Below, in pieces: positions 43,781 to 52,979 of a stretch of 64,000 nt of DNA. Below the pieces are notes generated by a model that had not been told where the DNA came from, did no database searches, and was given only the letters and a program-made list of their open reading frames with translations. Within the stretch, counting starts at the first letter, position 1. Each line of letters starts with the position of its first letter. Made by a program: the position numbers and the translations under genes. The DNA is taken from contig JBAQZZ010000016.1 in assembly GCA_049791475.1 (NCBI GenBank), positions 1-64,000 on the forward strand, read 5' to 3'. Source of the DNA: CAXBID01 sp049791475 (GTDB taxonomy: Bacteria; Bacteroidota; Bacteroidia; Flavobacteriales; Flavobacteriaceae).

Positions 43781-45126
43781 TAGTTTAACATATTTTCTAA
43801 TATGAAACTGAAAGTTAAAACTTGGTCTTCTCTATCAACAACAAGCGTTATCTTGTTTCCAGAATTTCCATAAAAAAATTGTATTAACTTCTGTAATGTA
43901 AATTGATAGGTTGGTTTATTATTAATATTCAAAATGGCATCACCAATTTTTAAACCCGCTTTTTGAGCTGGAGAATCGTCTCTTAATTCTACTATCACAT
44001 AAGCTGGTTTTAAAGATATTTTATAATTATTATTCTGGATAATTTTTGTAATACTCACTGCTTCACTATTAACTTTATCGCCATAATTACTTGATAATAT
44101 AATATTATTGTCCTTTTCTCTCACTAATCTAAAACCATTGTGTGCTAGTTCTATCCCACTTTTATTATAACTAAACTTATCTCTAAAATAACCGTTTCTT
44201 TTAAGTGTGATAATGGCTCTTTTGTAATCTACAATAACATTAAAACGTTTTAATATGTTACCTGCTAAACTCCCATTTCGATCTCTAAATCTTTTAGCAT
44301 GAAATATATGAGAAGAATCTGGGAAAGCTACATTCGCATTTTTAAGCGTAAAACTTTTTAAAGAAAACGCTTCTACTTTTGAACGTTTTCCATAAACGCT
44401 ACCACTTAAACCATGGCCTAAAAAATCTTGAAAATGATTATTACTTGATTTGATTCCTAAAGAATCATCCTCAAACAACCATAAAGCATCACTACCTCCA
44501 GAATCAATTAATAATTTTACAGGAATATTTTTTTTATTAATAGTAACCTCACCATTAATGTATGGTTTATTTTTATAAAACTCTAAACTCAACCGTTCGC
44601 ATTTTTTGCAACTTTTATAAACATAGGAATAAGGTTCTGATAGTCTTATAAACTTATGCGAATAATTAATTTCAACTACAAAGTCTTTAAATAAATCATA
44701 TCCAATAATTCCATGAACAGGAATCCCTAATCTGGGAGCGAAATTTAAATTTGCATCGTAAATAGCAAATAAATCTTGGTTTAAATTTATGGCATCACCT
44801 ATTTTAACAACATTATTATTAGATTTTAATGCTTCAATAGATTCTCCTTCGCCTAAACCTCTCAAAAATATTTTCTCAGTATTCTTTATTTTTAAAGTGT
44901 CTGATACATTTAAAAAATTAAAAATTATAGGTTTAGTAACTCCAGTATCTAATAAAAAAGAAAGTGTTACACCATTAATTTCAACAGGAATGACAATTAA
45001 ATTATTAATTAGTTTAAATTTAATTTTATCTGCTTGCTTTTTATTTTGAATGATAAATTCGCCTTGAGAAAAGCTAAAATTGAAAAAGCTAAAGGATAGT
45101 AATATTAGTAAAATTTCTTTTTTCAT
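43780..45126 (-). CDS. Retropepsin-like aspartyl protease with PDZ domain
   Basis: A 448-residue secreted protein. A signal peptide (LILLSFSFFNFSFSQG) is followed by two aspartyl-protease half-domains, each with a catalytic-type motif: FLLDTGVTKPI near residue 58 and LLIDSGGSDAL near residue 205. A C-terminal PDZ domain (residues about 355-440) has SPAQKAGLKIGDAILNINNK. Two motifs in one chain would let it form a pepsin-like pair within a single molecule. Probably periplasmic or surface proteolysis; the target is unknown. Confidence 0.85.
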   Translation of the reverse strand: MKKEILLILLSFSFFNFSFSQGEFIIQNKKQADKIKFKLINNLIVIPVEINGVTLSFLLDTGVTKPIIFNFLNVSDTLKIKNTEKIFLRGLGEGESIEALKSNNNVVKIGDAINLNQDLFAIYDANLNFAPRLGIPVHGIIGYDLFKDFVVEINYSHKFIRLSEPYSYVYKSCKKCERLSLEFYKNKPYINGEVTINKKNIPVKLLIDSGGSDALWLFEDDSLGIKSSNNHFQDFLGHGLSGSVYGKRSKVEAFSLKSFTLKNANVAFPDSSHIFHAKRFRDRNGSLAGNILKRFNVIVDYKRAIITLKRNGYFRDKFSYNKSGIELAHNGFRLVREKDNNIILSSNYGDKVNSEAVSITKIIQNNNYKISLKPAYVIVELRDDSPAQKAGLKIGDAILNINNKPTYQFTLQKLIQFFYGNSGNKITLVVDREDQVLTFSFILENMLN

Positions 45127-45249
45127 TAAATAATACCTAATTGTATATAGCTTAATTTACGAATGTTTAAATTAGTTTAATGAATAAGGGTTCATTTTTA
45201 AAAAAACTTTAAGATAATTTTCTCAACTTTGTATTCTAAATCAATTTAA

Positions 45250-46440
45250 ATGCCATCAATTTCAAAAAAAGGGCTGTTAATGCCTCAATCTCCAATACGT
45301 AAATTAGTGCCTTTTGCAGAACAAGCTGTTAAAGACGGAAAATCTATTTATTATTTAAATATTGGACAACCAGACATAAAAACACCCAAAATTGCCTTAC
45401 AAGCAGTAAAAGATAGCAATATTGAAGTTTTAGCATATTCAAGATCTGAAGGTTCTGAAACTTACAGACAAAAAATTGCAACTTATTATCTTAAACATGA
45501 TATTACTGTTAAACATGACGATATTATTGTAACAACTGGCGGTAGCGAAGCACTTCTTTTTGCTTTTGGAAGTATTATGGATGTTGATGACGAAATTATT
45601 ATTCCAGAACCTTTTTATGCTAATTATAATGGGTTTTCAACGGCATCTGGAGTAAATATTATACCTGTAATTTCAAAAATTGAACACAATTTTGCTTTAC
45701 CTCCTATTGAAGCTTTTGAAAAATTAATTACCCCAAAAACAAAAGCTATTTTAATTTGCAACCCTGGCAACCCTACTGGTTATTTATATTCAAAAGAAGA
45801 AATACAAAAATTAGCAGTCATTGTAAAAAAACATGATTTGTTTTTAATTGCAGATGAAGTATATCGCGAATTTGCTTACGATGGAAACACGCATTATTCC
45901 ATTATGCAAGAATCTGGTTTGGAGGAACATGCGATAATGATTGACTCGGTTTCAAAACGATACAGTATGTGTGGTGCACGAGTTGGTTGTCTAGTTTCAA
46001 AAAATAAAAACGTAATACAAACGGCTCTAAAATTTGCACAAGCTCGTTTAAGTCCGCCAACATTAGCACAAATAGCTAGTGAAGCAGCACTAGAAACACC
46101 ACAAAGTTATTTTGATGATGTTATTGAAGAATACGTAGAAAGAAGAAATACGTTAATTGAAGAACTGCAAAAAATAGACGGTGTGAAAGTTGCAAAACCT
46201 AAAGGTGCTTTTTATTGTATTGCAGAATTACCAATAAAAAATTCAGATAAATTTGCCCAATGGCTTTTAGAAGATTTTAATGTGAATGGCGAAACTATAA
46301 TGGTTGCTCCCGCCGGTGGTTTTTATTCAACTCCTGGGGTTGGTTTAAACCAAATACGAATTGCTTACGTACTTAAAAAGGAAAGCTTAATTAAAGCTGT
46401 AAATATTTTAAAAGAAGCTCTAAAAGTTTATAAAAATTAG
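45250..46440 (+). CDS. PLP-dependent aminotransferase, class I/II
   Basis: A 396-residue aminotransferase. The PLP lysine is in DSVSKRYSMCGARVG near residue 237, and ICNPGNPTGYLYS near residue 175 and ADEVYREFAY near residue 206 contact the cofactor. The N terminus IYYLNIGQPDI and the late LNQIRIAYV Arg are typical of the aspartate/aromatic group. Amino-acid preference cannot be fixed by eye. It is followed directly by murB. Confidence 0.9.
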   Translation: MPSISKKGLLMPQSPIRKLVPFAEQAVKDGKSIYYLNIGQPDIKTPKIALQAVKDSNIEVLAYSRSEGSETYRQKIATYYLKHDITVKHDDIIVTTGGSEALLFAFGSIMDVDDEIIIPEPFYANYNGFSTASGVNIIPVISKIEHNFALPPIEAFEKLITPKTKAILICNPGNPTGYLYSKEEIQKLAVIVKKHDLFLIADEVYREFAYDGNTHYSIMQESGLEEHAIMIDSVSKRYSMCGARVGCLVSKNKNVIQTALKFAQARLSPPTLAQIASEAALETPQSYFDDVIEEYVERRNTLIEELQKIDGVKVAKPKGAFYCIAELPIKNSDKFAQWLLEDFNVNGETIMVAPAGGFYSTPGVGLNQIRIAYVLKKESLIKAVNILKEALKVYKN

Positions 46441-47453
46441 TGCAAATACTTCATAACATATCTTTAAAACCATACAATACTTTCGGAATTGATGCGATTG
46501 CAAAACACTTTGTATGCGTTTCTAGTGTTGACGATTTAAAAACTGTTTTAGGGCTTAAGGACTACCCAGAAAAGTTGATTTTGGGTGGTGGTAGTAATAT
46601 GCTTTTAACTAAAAATCAAGATACTTTAGTAACGCATATTAACCTAAAGGGTATTTCTATAATTTCTGAAGATGATGATTTTGCAGTAGTTAAAGCAAAT
46701 GCTGGTGAAAACTGGCACGAATTTGTTTTATGGTGTTTAAAACACAATTTTGGTGGTATTGAAAACATGTCGTTAATTCCTGGAAATGTTGGCACCGCCC
46801 CTATTCAAAATATTGGTGCTTACGGCGTTGAGTTGAAAGATGCATTTTTGGCTTGTGAAGCTTTATCTTTAGAATCACATACCCTAAAATCATTCCAAAA
46901 AGAAGATTGTAATTTTGGTTACAGGAATTCTATTTTCAAACAAGACGCAAAAGGTAAATTTATTATCACTAGCGTCACGTTTAAACTTACAAAACGCAAT
47001 CATAAATTAAATATTAACTATGGCACTATTGCATTAGAATTAGAAACTAATGGTATTAAAAATCCAACAATTCAAGATATTTCAAAAGCTGTTATAGCCA
47101 TACGAGAAAGTAAATTACCAAACCCTAAAGAGATTGGTAATAGTGGTAGCTTTTTTAAAAACCCCGTAATTTCAAAAAAAGACTATACTGCTTTGGTTAA
47201 AAATTTTGAAGATGCGCCTAGTTATCCCGTTTCAGATACCGAAGTAAAAGTTCCTGCGGGTTGGCTTATTGAAAAAGCTGGGTTTAAAGGAAAGCGATTT
47301 GACAATTATGGTGTGCATGAAAAACAAGCTTTAGTACTTGTAAATTATGGAGATGCCAAAGGTGAAGATATCCTAAAACTATCTCAGTTAATTCAAAAAA
47401 CAGTTAAACGCCTATTTAATATTTCTATTGAAGCTGAAGTAAATATCTTATAA
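46440..47453 (+). CDS. murB: UDP-N-acetylmuramate dehydrogenase
   Basis: A 337-residue FAD enzyme that reduces UDP-GlcNAc-enolpyruvate in cell-wall synthesis. FAD-binding motifs are LILGGGSNMLL near residue 46 and IPGNVGTAPIQNIGAYGVEL near residue 115. The catalytic Ser is in IGNSGSFFKNP near residue 235. The start is GTG overlapping the aminotransferase TAG by one base, which suggests coupled translation. The long form (type I) matches the length. Confidence 0.95.
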   Translation: MQILHNISLKPYNTFGIDAIAKHFVCVSSVDDLKTVLGLKDYPEKLILGGGSNMLLTKNQDTLVTHINLKGISIISEDDDFAVVKANAGENWHEFVLWCLKHNFGGIENMSLIPGNVGTAPIQNIGAYGVELKDAFLACEALSLESHTLKSFQKEDCNFGYRNSIFKQDAKGKFIITSVTFKLTKRNHKLNINYGTIALELETNGIKNPTIQDISKAVIAIRESKLPNPKEIGNSGSFFKNPVISKKDYTALVKNFEDAPSYPVSDTEVKVPAGWLIEKAGFKGKRFDNYGVHEKQALVLVNYGDAKGEDILKLSQLIQKTVKRLFNISIEAEVNIL

Positions 47454-47468
47454 TACAAAAGAAATTTC

Positions 47469-47476
47469 TAACTTTG
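47469..47476 (+). promoter_or_regulatory. Candidate -7 box of the ECF sigma operon
   Basis: TAACTTTG fits TAnnTTTG, 35 bases before the sigma gene start; no good -33 box is evident. Confidence 0.38.
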
Positions 47477-47510
47477 ATTTCATTAACAATAAAACTAAAC
47501 CAATAAAATA

Positions 47511-48041
47511 TTGATTTCAGCTATAGAAAAAGAAATAGTTAGTTTACTAGAACGTGGCGATAAAAAAGCCATTAATCTGCTATACGAATACTACGCTGAT
47601 TCTTTATATGGCGTGATTCAAAAAATAATAAAAGATGAAGATACCGCCCAAGATGTACTTCAAGAAAGTTTTGTGAAAATTTGGAGATACGCCAAAAAAT
47701 ATGATTCTAGTAAAGCCAAACTTTTTACTTGGTTATATAGAATTGCTTACAACACTGCTATTGATAAAGTTAGATCGCAAAAAAATAAGTCTGGTAAAGA
47801 AGTCCAAATTGAAACTTCATCCGTATATAAAATAACATCAAACGAGTTAAACCAAGATGTTTTAGATATCAAAAAACACTTGTCTAGCTTGGATGAAAAA
47901 TATCAAATTGTAATAAATGCGCTCTTTTTTGAGGGCATGACCCAACAAGAAGCTAGTGAAGAATTAGATATTCCGCTAGGTACTATAAAATCGAGATTAA
48001 AAATTGGATTACGCGAATTGAAAAAAATTTATAATCCTTAA
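47511..48041 (+). CDS. ECF sigma factor with adjacent anti-sigma gene
   Basis: A 176-residue sigma-70 family factor with regions 2 and 4 only. Region 2 has DTAQDVLQESFVKIWRYAKK near residue 40 and FTWLYRIAYNTAIDKVR near residue 72. Region 4 has TQQEASEELDIPLGTIKSRL near residue 144. The start codon is TTG. The RskA-like anti-sigma gene begins 12 bases downstream, so this factor is probably held inactive until an envelope or stress signal. The SigK-like group fits best. Confidence 0.9.
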   Translation: MISAIEKEIVSLLERGDKKAINLLYEYYADSLYGVIQKIIKDEDTAQDVLQESFVKIWRYAKKYDSSKAKLFTWLYRIAYNTAIDKVRSQKNKSGKEVQIETSSVYKITSNELNQDVLDIKKHLSSLDEKYQIVINALFFEGMTQQEASEELDIPLGTIKSRLKIGLRELKKIYNP

Positions 48042-48052
48042 TAAACAAAGTC

Positions 48053-48841
48053 ATGAATGAGAAAATAACTACTTTTTTAAATTCTGGCCTATTAGAAAAA
48101 TATCTATTAGGTGATATCACTTCTGTTGAAACAGAAATGGTTGAATCTTATATTTCAAAATACCCAGAAGCACAAAATGCATACAACACATTACAACACA
48201 ACTTAGAAATAGTTGCAAAAAGTAACGCTGTTGAAGCACCGAAACATATTCTAAATAGCATTTTAGAAGAACTTGATGAAAAACCTGTTGTTAAGATGAA
48301 CACCTCTTACAAATATAAAAAATGGTATAAATTTAGTGTTGCAGCCAGTGTAGCAGCATTAATTTTTGCAGGAACATCCATTTATTTTTACAATCAAAAT
48401 CAAATATTAAATAGTGAATCTTTGGTTGTAGATAATGAAATTAATGATTTACGAAGTGATATTGAGAAGAACAATATGATGCTTGATAATGTAATGAGGC
48501 AACTTTTAAAGCTTAATAACCCTGAAACTGAAAAATATATTATTTCAGGAAATGAAAGAGCTAAAGATTTAAAAACAGTTGCATATATAAACGCTAAAGA
48601 AAAAACATCCATGATAGATGTTGTTTCCTTGCCTAAATTACCCGAAGAACAATGTTACCAAATTTGGGCAGAATTACAAGGTAAAATGGTAAGCTTAGGT
48701 GTTTTAAGTGAAACAGACAGAAAACTAATAAACCTGCCTTACGCTGAAAATGCTTTAGCCTTAAATATTACTATAGAGCCTAAAGGTGGTAATACAGTAG
48801 CTTCTTTAAAAAATACAGTTGCAGAAATAGACTTACAGTAA
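48053..48841 (+). CDS. RskA-type anti-sigma factor
   Basis: A 262-residue membrane protein. The cytoplasmic N terminus (residues 1-80) has the short zinc-less anti-sigma pattern LLEKYLLGDITSVETEMVES. One membrane helix lies at about residues 95-110 (FSVAASVAALIFAG). A coiled-coil linker follows, then an RskA C-terminal domain with EEQCYQIWAELQGKMVSLGVL. It should bind the sigma factor encoded just upstream. Confidence 0.88.
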   Translation: MNEKITTFLNSGLLEKYLLGDITSVETEMVESYISKYPEAQNAYNTLQHNLEIVAKSNAVEAPKHILNSILEELDEKPVVKMNTSYKYKKWYKFSVAASVAALIFAGTSIYFYNQNQILNSESLVVDNEINDLRSDIEKNNMMLDNVMRQLLKLNNPETEKYIISGNERAKDLKTVAYINAKEKTSMIDVVSLPKLPEEQCYQIWAELQGKMVSLGVLSETDRKLINLPYAENALALNITIEPKGGNTVASLKNTVAEIDLQ

Positions 48842-48863
48842 ATTAATAGCAGAATTCCTAATT

Positions 48864-48899
48864 AAAAAGCCTTATTTTCAATTGAAAATAAGGCTTTTT
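48864..48899. terminator. Intrinsic terminator after the anti-sigma gene
   Basis: A perfect 36-base palindrome with AAAAAGCC at the left end, GGCTTTTT at the right end and AATT at the centre (arms 48864-48881 and 48882-48899), followed by more T residues. It can form a stem of about 16 bp. Confidence 0.85.
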
Positions 48900-48953
48900 T
48901 TATGTTTTAAAACCAAATAAGAATACTAATGGTAATTTTTTCATCAAAAGTTT

Positions 48954-48961
48954 TATCTTTG
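48954..48961 (+). promoter_or_regulatory. Candidate -7 box upstream of the small membrane protein
   Basis: TATCTTTG fits TAnnTTTG, 15 bases before the ATG at 48977. The gap is short, so the message leader would be only a few bases. Confidence 0.4.
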
Positions 48962-48976
48962 TACAAAATATTTAAA

Positions 48977-49180
48977 ATGAAACTCCTTTTAATCACAATT
49001 GTTTTGCTAGGTTTAGGTATTGTTGGAATAGCCATTAAAATTTGGGCGAAAAAAGATGGGAAGTTTGCCGGAACTTGCGCTAGCCAAAACCCAATGTTAA
49101 ATAAAGATGGTGATGCTTGTGGCTTTTGTGGAAAAACTCCAGATCAATTTTCAGATTGTGATGAACCTCAACATTCTTAA
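48977..49180 (+). CDS. Small membrane protein with Cys-rich tail
   Basis: A 67-residue protein. An N-terminal hydrophobic helix (residues 2-21) is followed by a short conserved-looking tail with GTCASQNP and DACGFCGKTPDQFSDC, four or five cysteines in all. Similar membrane or secreted peptides occur in flavobacteria, with no known role. The cysteines suggest a metal site or disulphides. I use the inner ATG because an upstream frame start would place the promoter box inside the gene. It precedes the glycosyltransferase by 7 bases. Confidence 0.7.
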   Translation: MKLLLITIVLLGLGIVGIAIKIWAKKDGKFAGTCASQNPMLNKDGDACGFCGKTPDQFSDCDEPQHS

Positions 49181-49187
49181 TCTTTAA

Positions 49188-50300
49188 ATGGAAATATTTG
49201 ATTTCTTCTTCTATGCATTTATTGTTGTAGTTATTATTCAAGCGTTGTTTTATTTAATCATTTTTCAAAAATTCGCTTTTCTAAAACCTAAAAAAAAAAG
49301 AAAAAAAAATATTCCAGTTTCAATTATAATTTGCGCCAAAAATGAAGCTAAAAATTTACAGAACTTTTTACCTTCACTAATATCACAAGATTACAAAGAT
49401 TTTGAAATTGTTTTAATAAATGATGCTTCAAGCGATAATACCCTTGAGGTTATGGAAGGTTTTTCCAAAAAACATGAACACATCAAAATTGTAGATGTTA
49501 AAAACAATGAGACCTTTTGGGGAAATAAAAAATACGCTATAACTTTAGGTATTAAAACGTCAAAATATGATCATCTTTTATTTACCGACGCCGATTGCAA
49601 ACCCTTATCTAATCTATGGATTAAGGAGATGACATCTCATTTTACTGATGAGCATAGTATTGTTTTAGGCTACAGTGGTTATTCAAAAATTAAAAAATCA
49701 TTTTTAAACAAACTTATTCGTTTTGAAACTTTAATTACAGCTATTCAATATCTTTCATTTGCTAAAATAGGCTTGACATACATGGGTGTGGGCAGAAATT
49801 TGGCATATACTAAAAAGACTTTTTTTGATGCTAATGGTTTTGTAAACCATATGAAATTACCGTCTGGAGATGACGATTTATTTATAAACCAAATAGCTTC
49901 AAACGAAAATACAGCTATTTGTTTTTCGAAAGAAAGTTTTACCGAATCTGTACCAAAAACATCTTTTAAAAGCTGGATTAAACAAAAAAGGCGACATATT
50001 ACAACCGCAAAATATTATAAACTAAAACATAAGCTCTTATTGGGGTTATTTTATTCTACCAACCTTTTATTTTGGATTTTAGCCATACTTCTTTTTGTTA
50101 CAACATACCAGTGGCGCTATGTAATCGGAATTTTTATTTTCCGTCTTGTAATTCAATATGCTATTTTAAGTAATTCGTCAAAAAAACTTGATGAGAAAGA
50201 TCTTTTAATTTGGTTTCCTGCTTTAGAAATTTCCTTAATTCTTTTACAATTAACTATCTTTATAAATAATCTTATCTCAAAACCAAATTTTTGGAAATAG
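49188..50300 (+). CDS. Family 2 glycosyltransferase, membrane-bound
   Basis: A 370-residue GT2 protein. An N-terminal membrane helix (residues about 4-26) leads to the GT-A domain with IPVSIIICAKNEAKNL near residue 42, LINDASSDNT near residue 82 and the DxD-like TDADCKP near residue 128. The acceptor region includes GDDDLF and KQKRRH (QxxRW-like). Two or three C-terminal helices end the protein. It likely builds a surface polysaccharide or glycolipid. It overlaps the next sigma gene by 10 bases. Confidence 0.9.
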   Translation: MEIFDFFFYAFIVVVIIQALFYLIIFQKFAFLKPKKKRKKNIPVSIIICAKNEAKNLQNFLPSLISQDYKDFEIVLINDASSDNTLEVMEGFSKKHEHIKIVDVKNNETFWGNKKYAITLGIKTSKYDHLLFTDADCKPLSNLWIKEMTSHFTDEHSIVLGYSGYSKIKKSFLNKLIRFETLITAIQYLSFAKIGLTYMGVGRNLAYTKKTFFDANGFVNHMKLPSGDDDLFINQIASNENTAICFSKESFTESVPKTSFKSWIKQKRRHITTAKYYKLKHKLLLGLFYSTNLLFWILAILLFVTTYQWRYVIGIFIFRLVIQYAILSNSSKKLDEKDLLIWFPALEISLILLQLTIFINNLISKPNFWK

Positions 50301-50836
50301 AAGACGCTATAAAACGTGCTAAAACTCACGACCAAAAAGCATTTAATTATTTATTAGATACTTTTTGGGACGATGTTTATGGCTTTCAATTAAAGCGAAT
50401 TCAAAATGAAAATGATGCCGAAGATGTAACCATACAAACCTTTTCTAAAGCTTTTGACAGGATTGAAACTTTTGATGACAATTACAAGTTTAAAACCTGG
50501 TTGATTACTATTTCGAAGAATATTCATATTGATTTATTGCGAAAAGAGAAAAATTCGATCTCTCAAGTTATTTCTAAAGACAATAAACATGTGCTTCACG
50601 TTGTAGATGAATCACCTTCAGCAGAAGATAAGTTGATAACAGAGCAACATTTAGCAAAACTTTTGCGTGATATAAAAAAGTTAAAACCTCATTATCAAGA
50701 AGTTATAAACTTACGTTATTTTCAAGAGTTGAGTTATAAAGAAATTTCTAAACAACTAAACGAACCCATGAATAATGTAAAAGTTAAATTGCTTCGTGCA
50801 AAAAAACTACTTGCAGAAATTATTCAAGACAAGTAA
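50291..50836 (+). CDS. ECF-type sigma factor without adjacent anti-sigma
   Basis: A 181-residue sigma-70 family factor. Region 2 has NDAEDVTIQTFSKAFDRIET near residue 41 and FKTWLITISKNIHIDLLRK near residue 65. Region 4 has LRYFQELSYKEISKQLNEP near residue 139 and NVKVKLLRAKKLL. TTG is the start codon, inside the 3' end of the glycosyltransferase gene. No anti-sigma gene follows; the next gene is a transporter beginning at the next base. Control is therefore probably at the level of expression or by a distant partner. Confidence 0.88.
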   Translation: MEIEDAIKRAKTHDQKAFNYLLDTFWDDVYGFQLKRIQNENDAEDVTIQTFSKAFDRIETFDDNYKFKTWLITISKNIHIDLLRKEKNSISQVISKDNKHVLHVVDESPSAEDKLITEQHLAKLLRDIKKLKPHYQEVINLRYFQELSYKEISKQLNEPMNNVKVKLLRAKKLLAEIIQDK

Positions 50837-52060
50837 ATGCTTTCTAAACTAAAAAATCTTGGCCCTGGCTTATTATTTGCTGGTGCAGCCATTGGTGTAT
50901 CGCATTTAGTACAATCTACTCGTGCTGGGGCCGATTTTGGCTTGGGCTTACTTTGGGCTTTGCTTTTAGTGAATTTGTTTAAGTATCCTTTTTTTCAATT
51001 TGGCCCAAGGTATGCCACTGCAACTGGCGAGAGCTTACTAGATGGCTATAAAAAGCTTGGAAAAGGCATCTTATTAATATATTACATTTTAAGTTTTGCA
51101 ACCATGTTTACTATTCAAACTGCTGTAACTATTGTTACGGCAGGTATAGCAGCTTCATTATTTGGAGATTTTATTAGTTTAAAATTATGGACCGTAATCA
51201 TCATCATTATATGTTTAGGTATCTTAATTTTAGGCAAGTATAAGTTGTTGGATAAATTGATGAAAGTCATCATTATAACGCTAACAATAAGTACCATTAT
51301 TGCGGTAAGCATGGCTTTAATTAATAATTCTGATCCTATTTTATTCAAACAAATAGTACCAGAAAATAGTATTGAAATAGCCTTTTTAATTGCCTTTATG
51401 GGATGGATGCCTGCGCCTTTAGATATCTCGGTTTGGCAATCATTATGGGCACTAGAAAAAACTAAAGAAACAAAAAAGTATACCACAAAATCTGCTTTAT
51501 TCGATTTTAATGTAGGCTATTTAAGTACTATTGTTTTGGGTGTTGGCTTTTTATTGTTAGGCGCTTTAGTGATGTTTAATAGTGGCGAAACGTTTAGTGA
51601 TTCTGCAAGTATTTTTTCTGGTCAGTTCATAAATATGTACACTGTTAGTTTAGGAAATTGGGCATATGTTATAATAGGAATTGCCGCGTTTACAACCATG
51701 TTTAGCACGACATTAACCACATTAGATGCTTCTCCCAGAGCCATGGAAAGAACAACCCAATTATTATTTAAAAAAACTTCAAAATTTAATTATACTTTCT
51801 GGATTGTTTTATTAGCTATTGGCACTATTAGCATCTTTATTTTCCTAGCTTCAGAAATGGGATTATTGATTAAAGTGGCGACTATTCTATCGTTTATTAC
51901 AGCACCTTTTTATGCCATAATAAGTTACATCCTTATTTCTAGTAAACACACACCAAAAGCGTGGCGCCCTTCTAAAAAACTTCATGTTTTAAGCATTTTA
52001 GGAATTATCTTTTTAATCGGATTTAGCATCTGGTATCTTACTACTTTGTCAAATTTTTAA
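50837..52060 (+). CDS. Nramp-family transporter with non-canonical metal site
   Basis: A 407-residue transporter with about 11 membrane helices. The N terminus NLGPGLLFAGAAIGVSHLVQ and RAGADFGLGLLW matches the overall Nramp pattern (canonical start GPGFL...DPGN). The DPGN metal motif of helix 1 is replaced by GVSH, and the MPH of helix 6 reads GWMPAPLD. Canonical Nramps use these residues to bind Mn or Fe, so selectivity may differ here, perhaps Mg as in some divergent relatives. It begins at the base after the sigma gene stop. Confidence 0.82.
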   Translation: MLSKLKNLGPGLLFAGAAIGVSHLVQSTRAGADFGLGLLWALLLVNLFKYPFFQFGPRYATATGESLLDGYKKLGKGILLIYYILSFATMFTIQTAVTIVTAGIAASLFGDFISLKLWTVIIIIICLGILILGKYKLLDKLMKVIIITLTISTIIAVSMALINNSDPILFKQIVPENSIEIAFLIAFMGWMPAPLDISVWQSLWALEKTKETKKYTTKSALFDFNVGYLSTIVLGVGFLLLGALVMFNSGETFSDSASIFSGQFINMYTVSLGNWAYVIIGIAAFTTMFSTTLTTLDASPRAMERTTQLLFKKTSKFNYTFWIVLLAIGTISIFIFLASEMGLLIKVATILSFITAPFYAIISYILISSKHTPKAWRPSKKLHVLSILGIIFLIGFSIWYLTTLSNF

Positions 52061-52072
52061 AAGAATACTTCG

Positions 52073-52080
52073 TATATTTG
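52073..52080 (+). promoter_or_regulatory. Candidate -7 box of the lipA promoter
   Basis: TATATTTG fits TAnnTTTG, 18 bases before the ATG at 52099, with TTTG at 52045-52048 as a possible but slightly distant -33 box. Confidence 0.42.
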
Positions 52081-52098
52081 CTACATTATTTTAATGGC

Positions 52099-52977
52099 AT
52101 GAATACAGAAACAACTTCTAATATATTACCAGAACGTCAAGCTAAACCTAAATGGCTTCGTGTAAAACTTCCAACAGGAAAAAAGTACACCGAATTGCGT
52201 GGTTTAGTTGATAAATACAAACTAAACACCATTTGTACTTCGGGCAGTTGCCCAAATATGGGAGAATGTTGGGGTGAAGGTACGGCAACGTTCATGATTT
52301 TAGGAAATGTATGTACCCGCTCTTGCGGATTTTGTGGTGTAAAAACTGGGCGGCCAGAAACGGTTGATTGGGATGAACCCGAAAAAGTAGCGCGTTCTAT
52401 TAAAATAATGCAGATTAAACACGCCGTTTTAACCAGTGTTGATAGAGATGATTTAAAAGACATGGGAAGTATTATGTGGGCAGAAACTATTAAAGCTGTT
52501 CGTAGAATGAATCCTGATACAACTTTAGAAACTCTAATACCAGATTTCCAAGGTATTGAACAACATATAGATCGTATTATTGAAGTTGCTCCAGAAGTCG
52601 TATCGCACAATATTGAAACTGTAAGACGGTTAACTCGTGAGGTTCGTATTCAAGCTAAATACGACAGAAGTATGGGTGTTTTAAACTATTTAAAACAACA
52701 AGGACAACGCAGAACAAAATCTGGCATTATGCTCGGTTTAGGCGAAACTAGAGAGGAAGTTATTGAAACACTTCATCATTTAAGAGAAAACCGTGTTGAT
52801 GTGGTTACTATTGGTCAATATCTTCAACCAAGTAAAAAACACTTACCAGTAAAACAGTTTATAACGCCAGATCAATTTAAAGAATACGAAGAAATAGGTT
52901 TAGATTTAGGTTTTCGCCATGTAGAAAGTAGCGCTTTGGTGCGTTCTTCTTACAAAGCGCAAAAACATATTAATTAA
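52099..52977 (+). CDS. lipA: Lipoyl synthase
   Basis: A radical SAM enzyme of about 292 residues that inserts two sulfurs into octanoyl groups. The auxiliary cluster motif CTSGSCPNMGEC near residue 42 and the SAM cluster motif CTRSCGFC near residue 72 are intact. A Ser of the late RSS motif (ALVRSSYKA near residue 282) can ligate the auxiliary cluster. I use the ATG at 52099, since the earlier TTG overlaps the promoter box. Confidence 0.97.
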   Translation: MNTETTSNILPERQAKPKWLRVKLPTGKKYTELRGLVDKYKLNTICTSGSCPNMGECWGEGTATFMILGNVCTRSCGFCGVKTGRPETVDWDEPEKVARSIKIMQIKHAVLTSVDRDDLKDMGSIMWAETIKAVRRMNPDTTLETLIPDFQGIEQHIDRIIEVAPEVVSHNIETVRRLTREVRIQAKYDRSMGVLNYLKQQGQRRTKSGIMLGLGETREEVIETLHHLRENRVDVVTIGQYLQPSKKHLPVKQFITPDQFKEYEEIGLDLGFRHVESSALVRSSYKAQKHIN

Positions 52978-52979
52978 TC

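Noticed and set aside
52137..52610. 157-residue open frame on the - strand inside lipA
   Set aside because: It lies wholly antisense to a gene with intact lipoyl synthase motifs and has no family pattern of its own.
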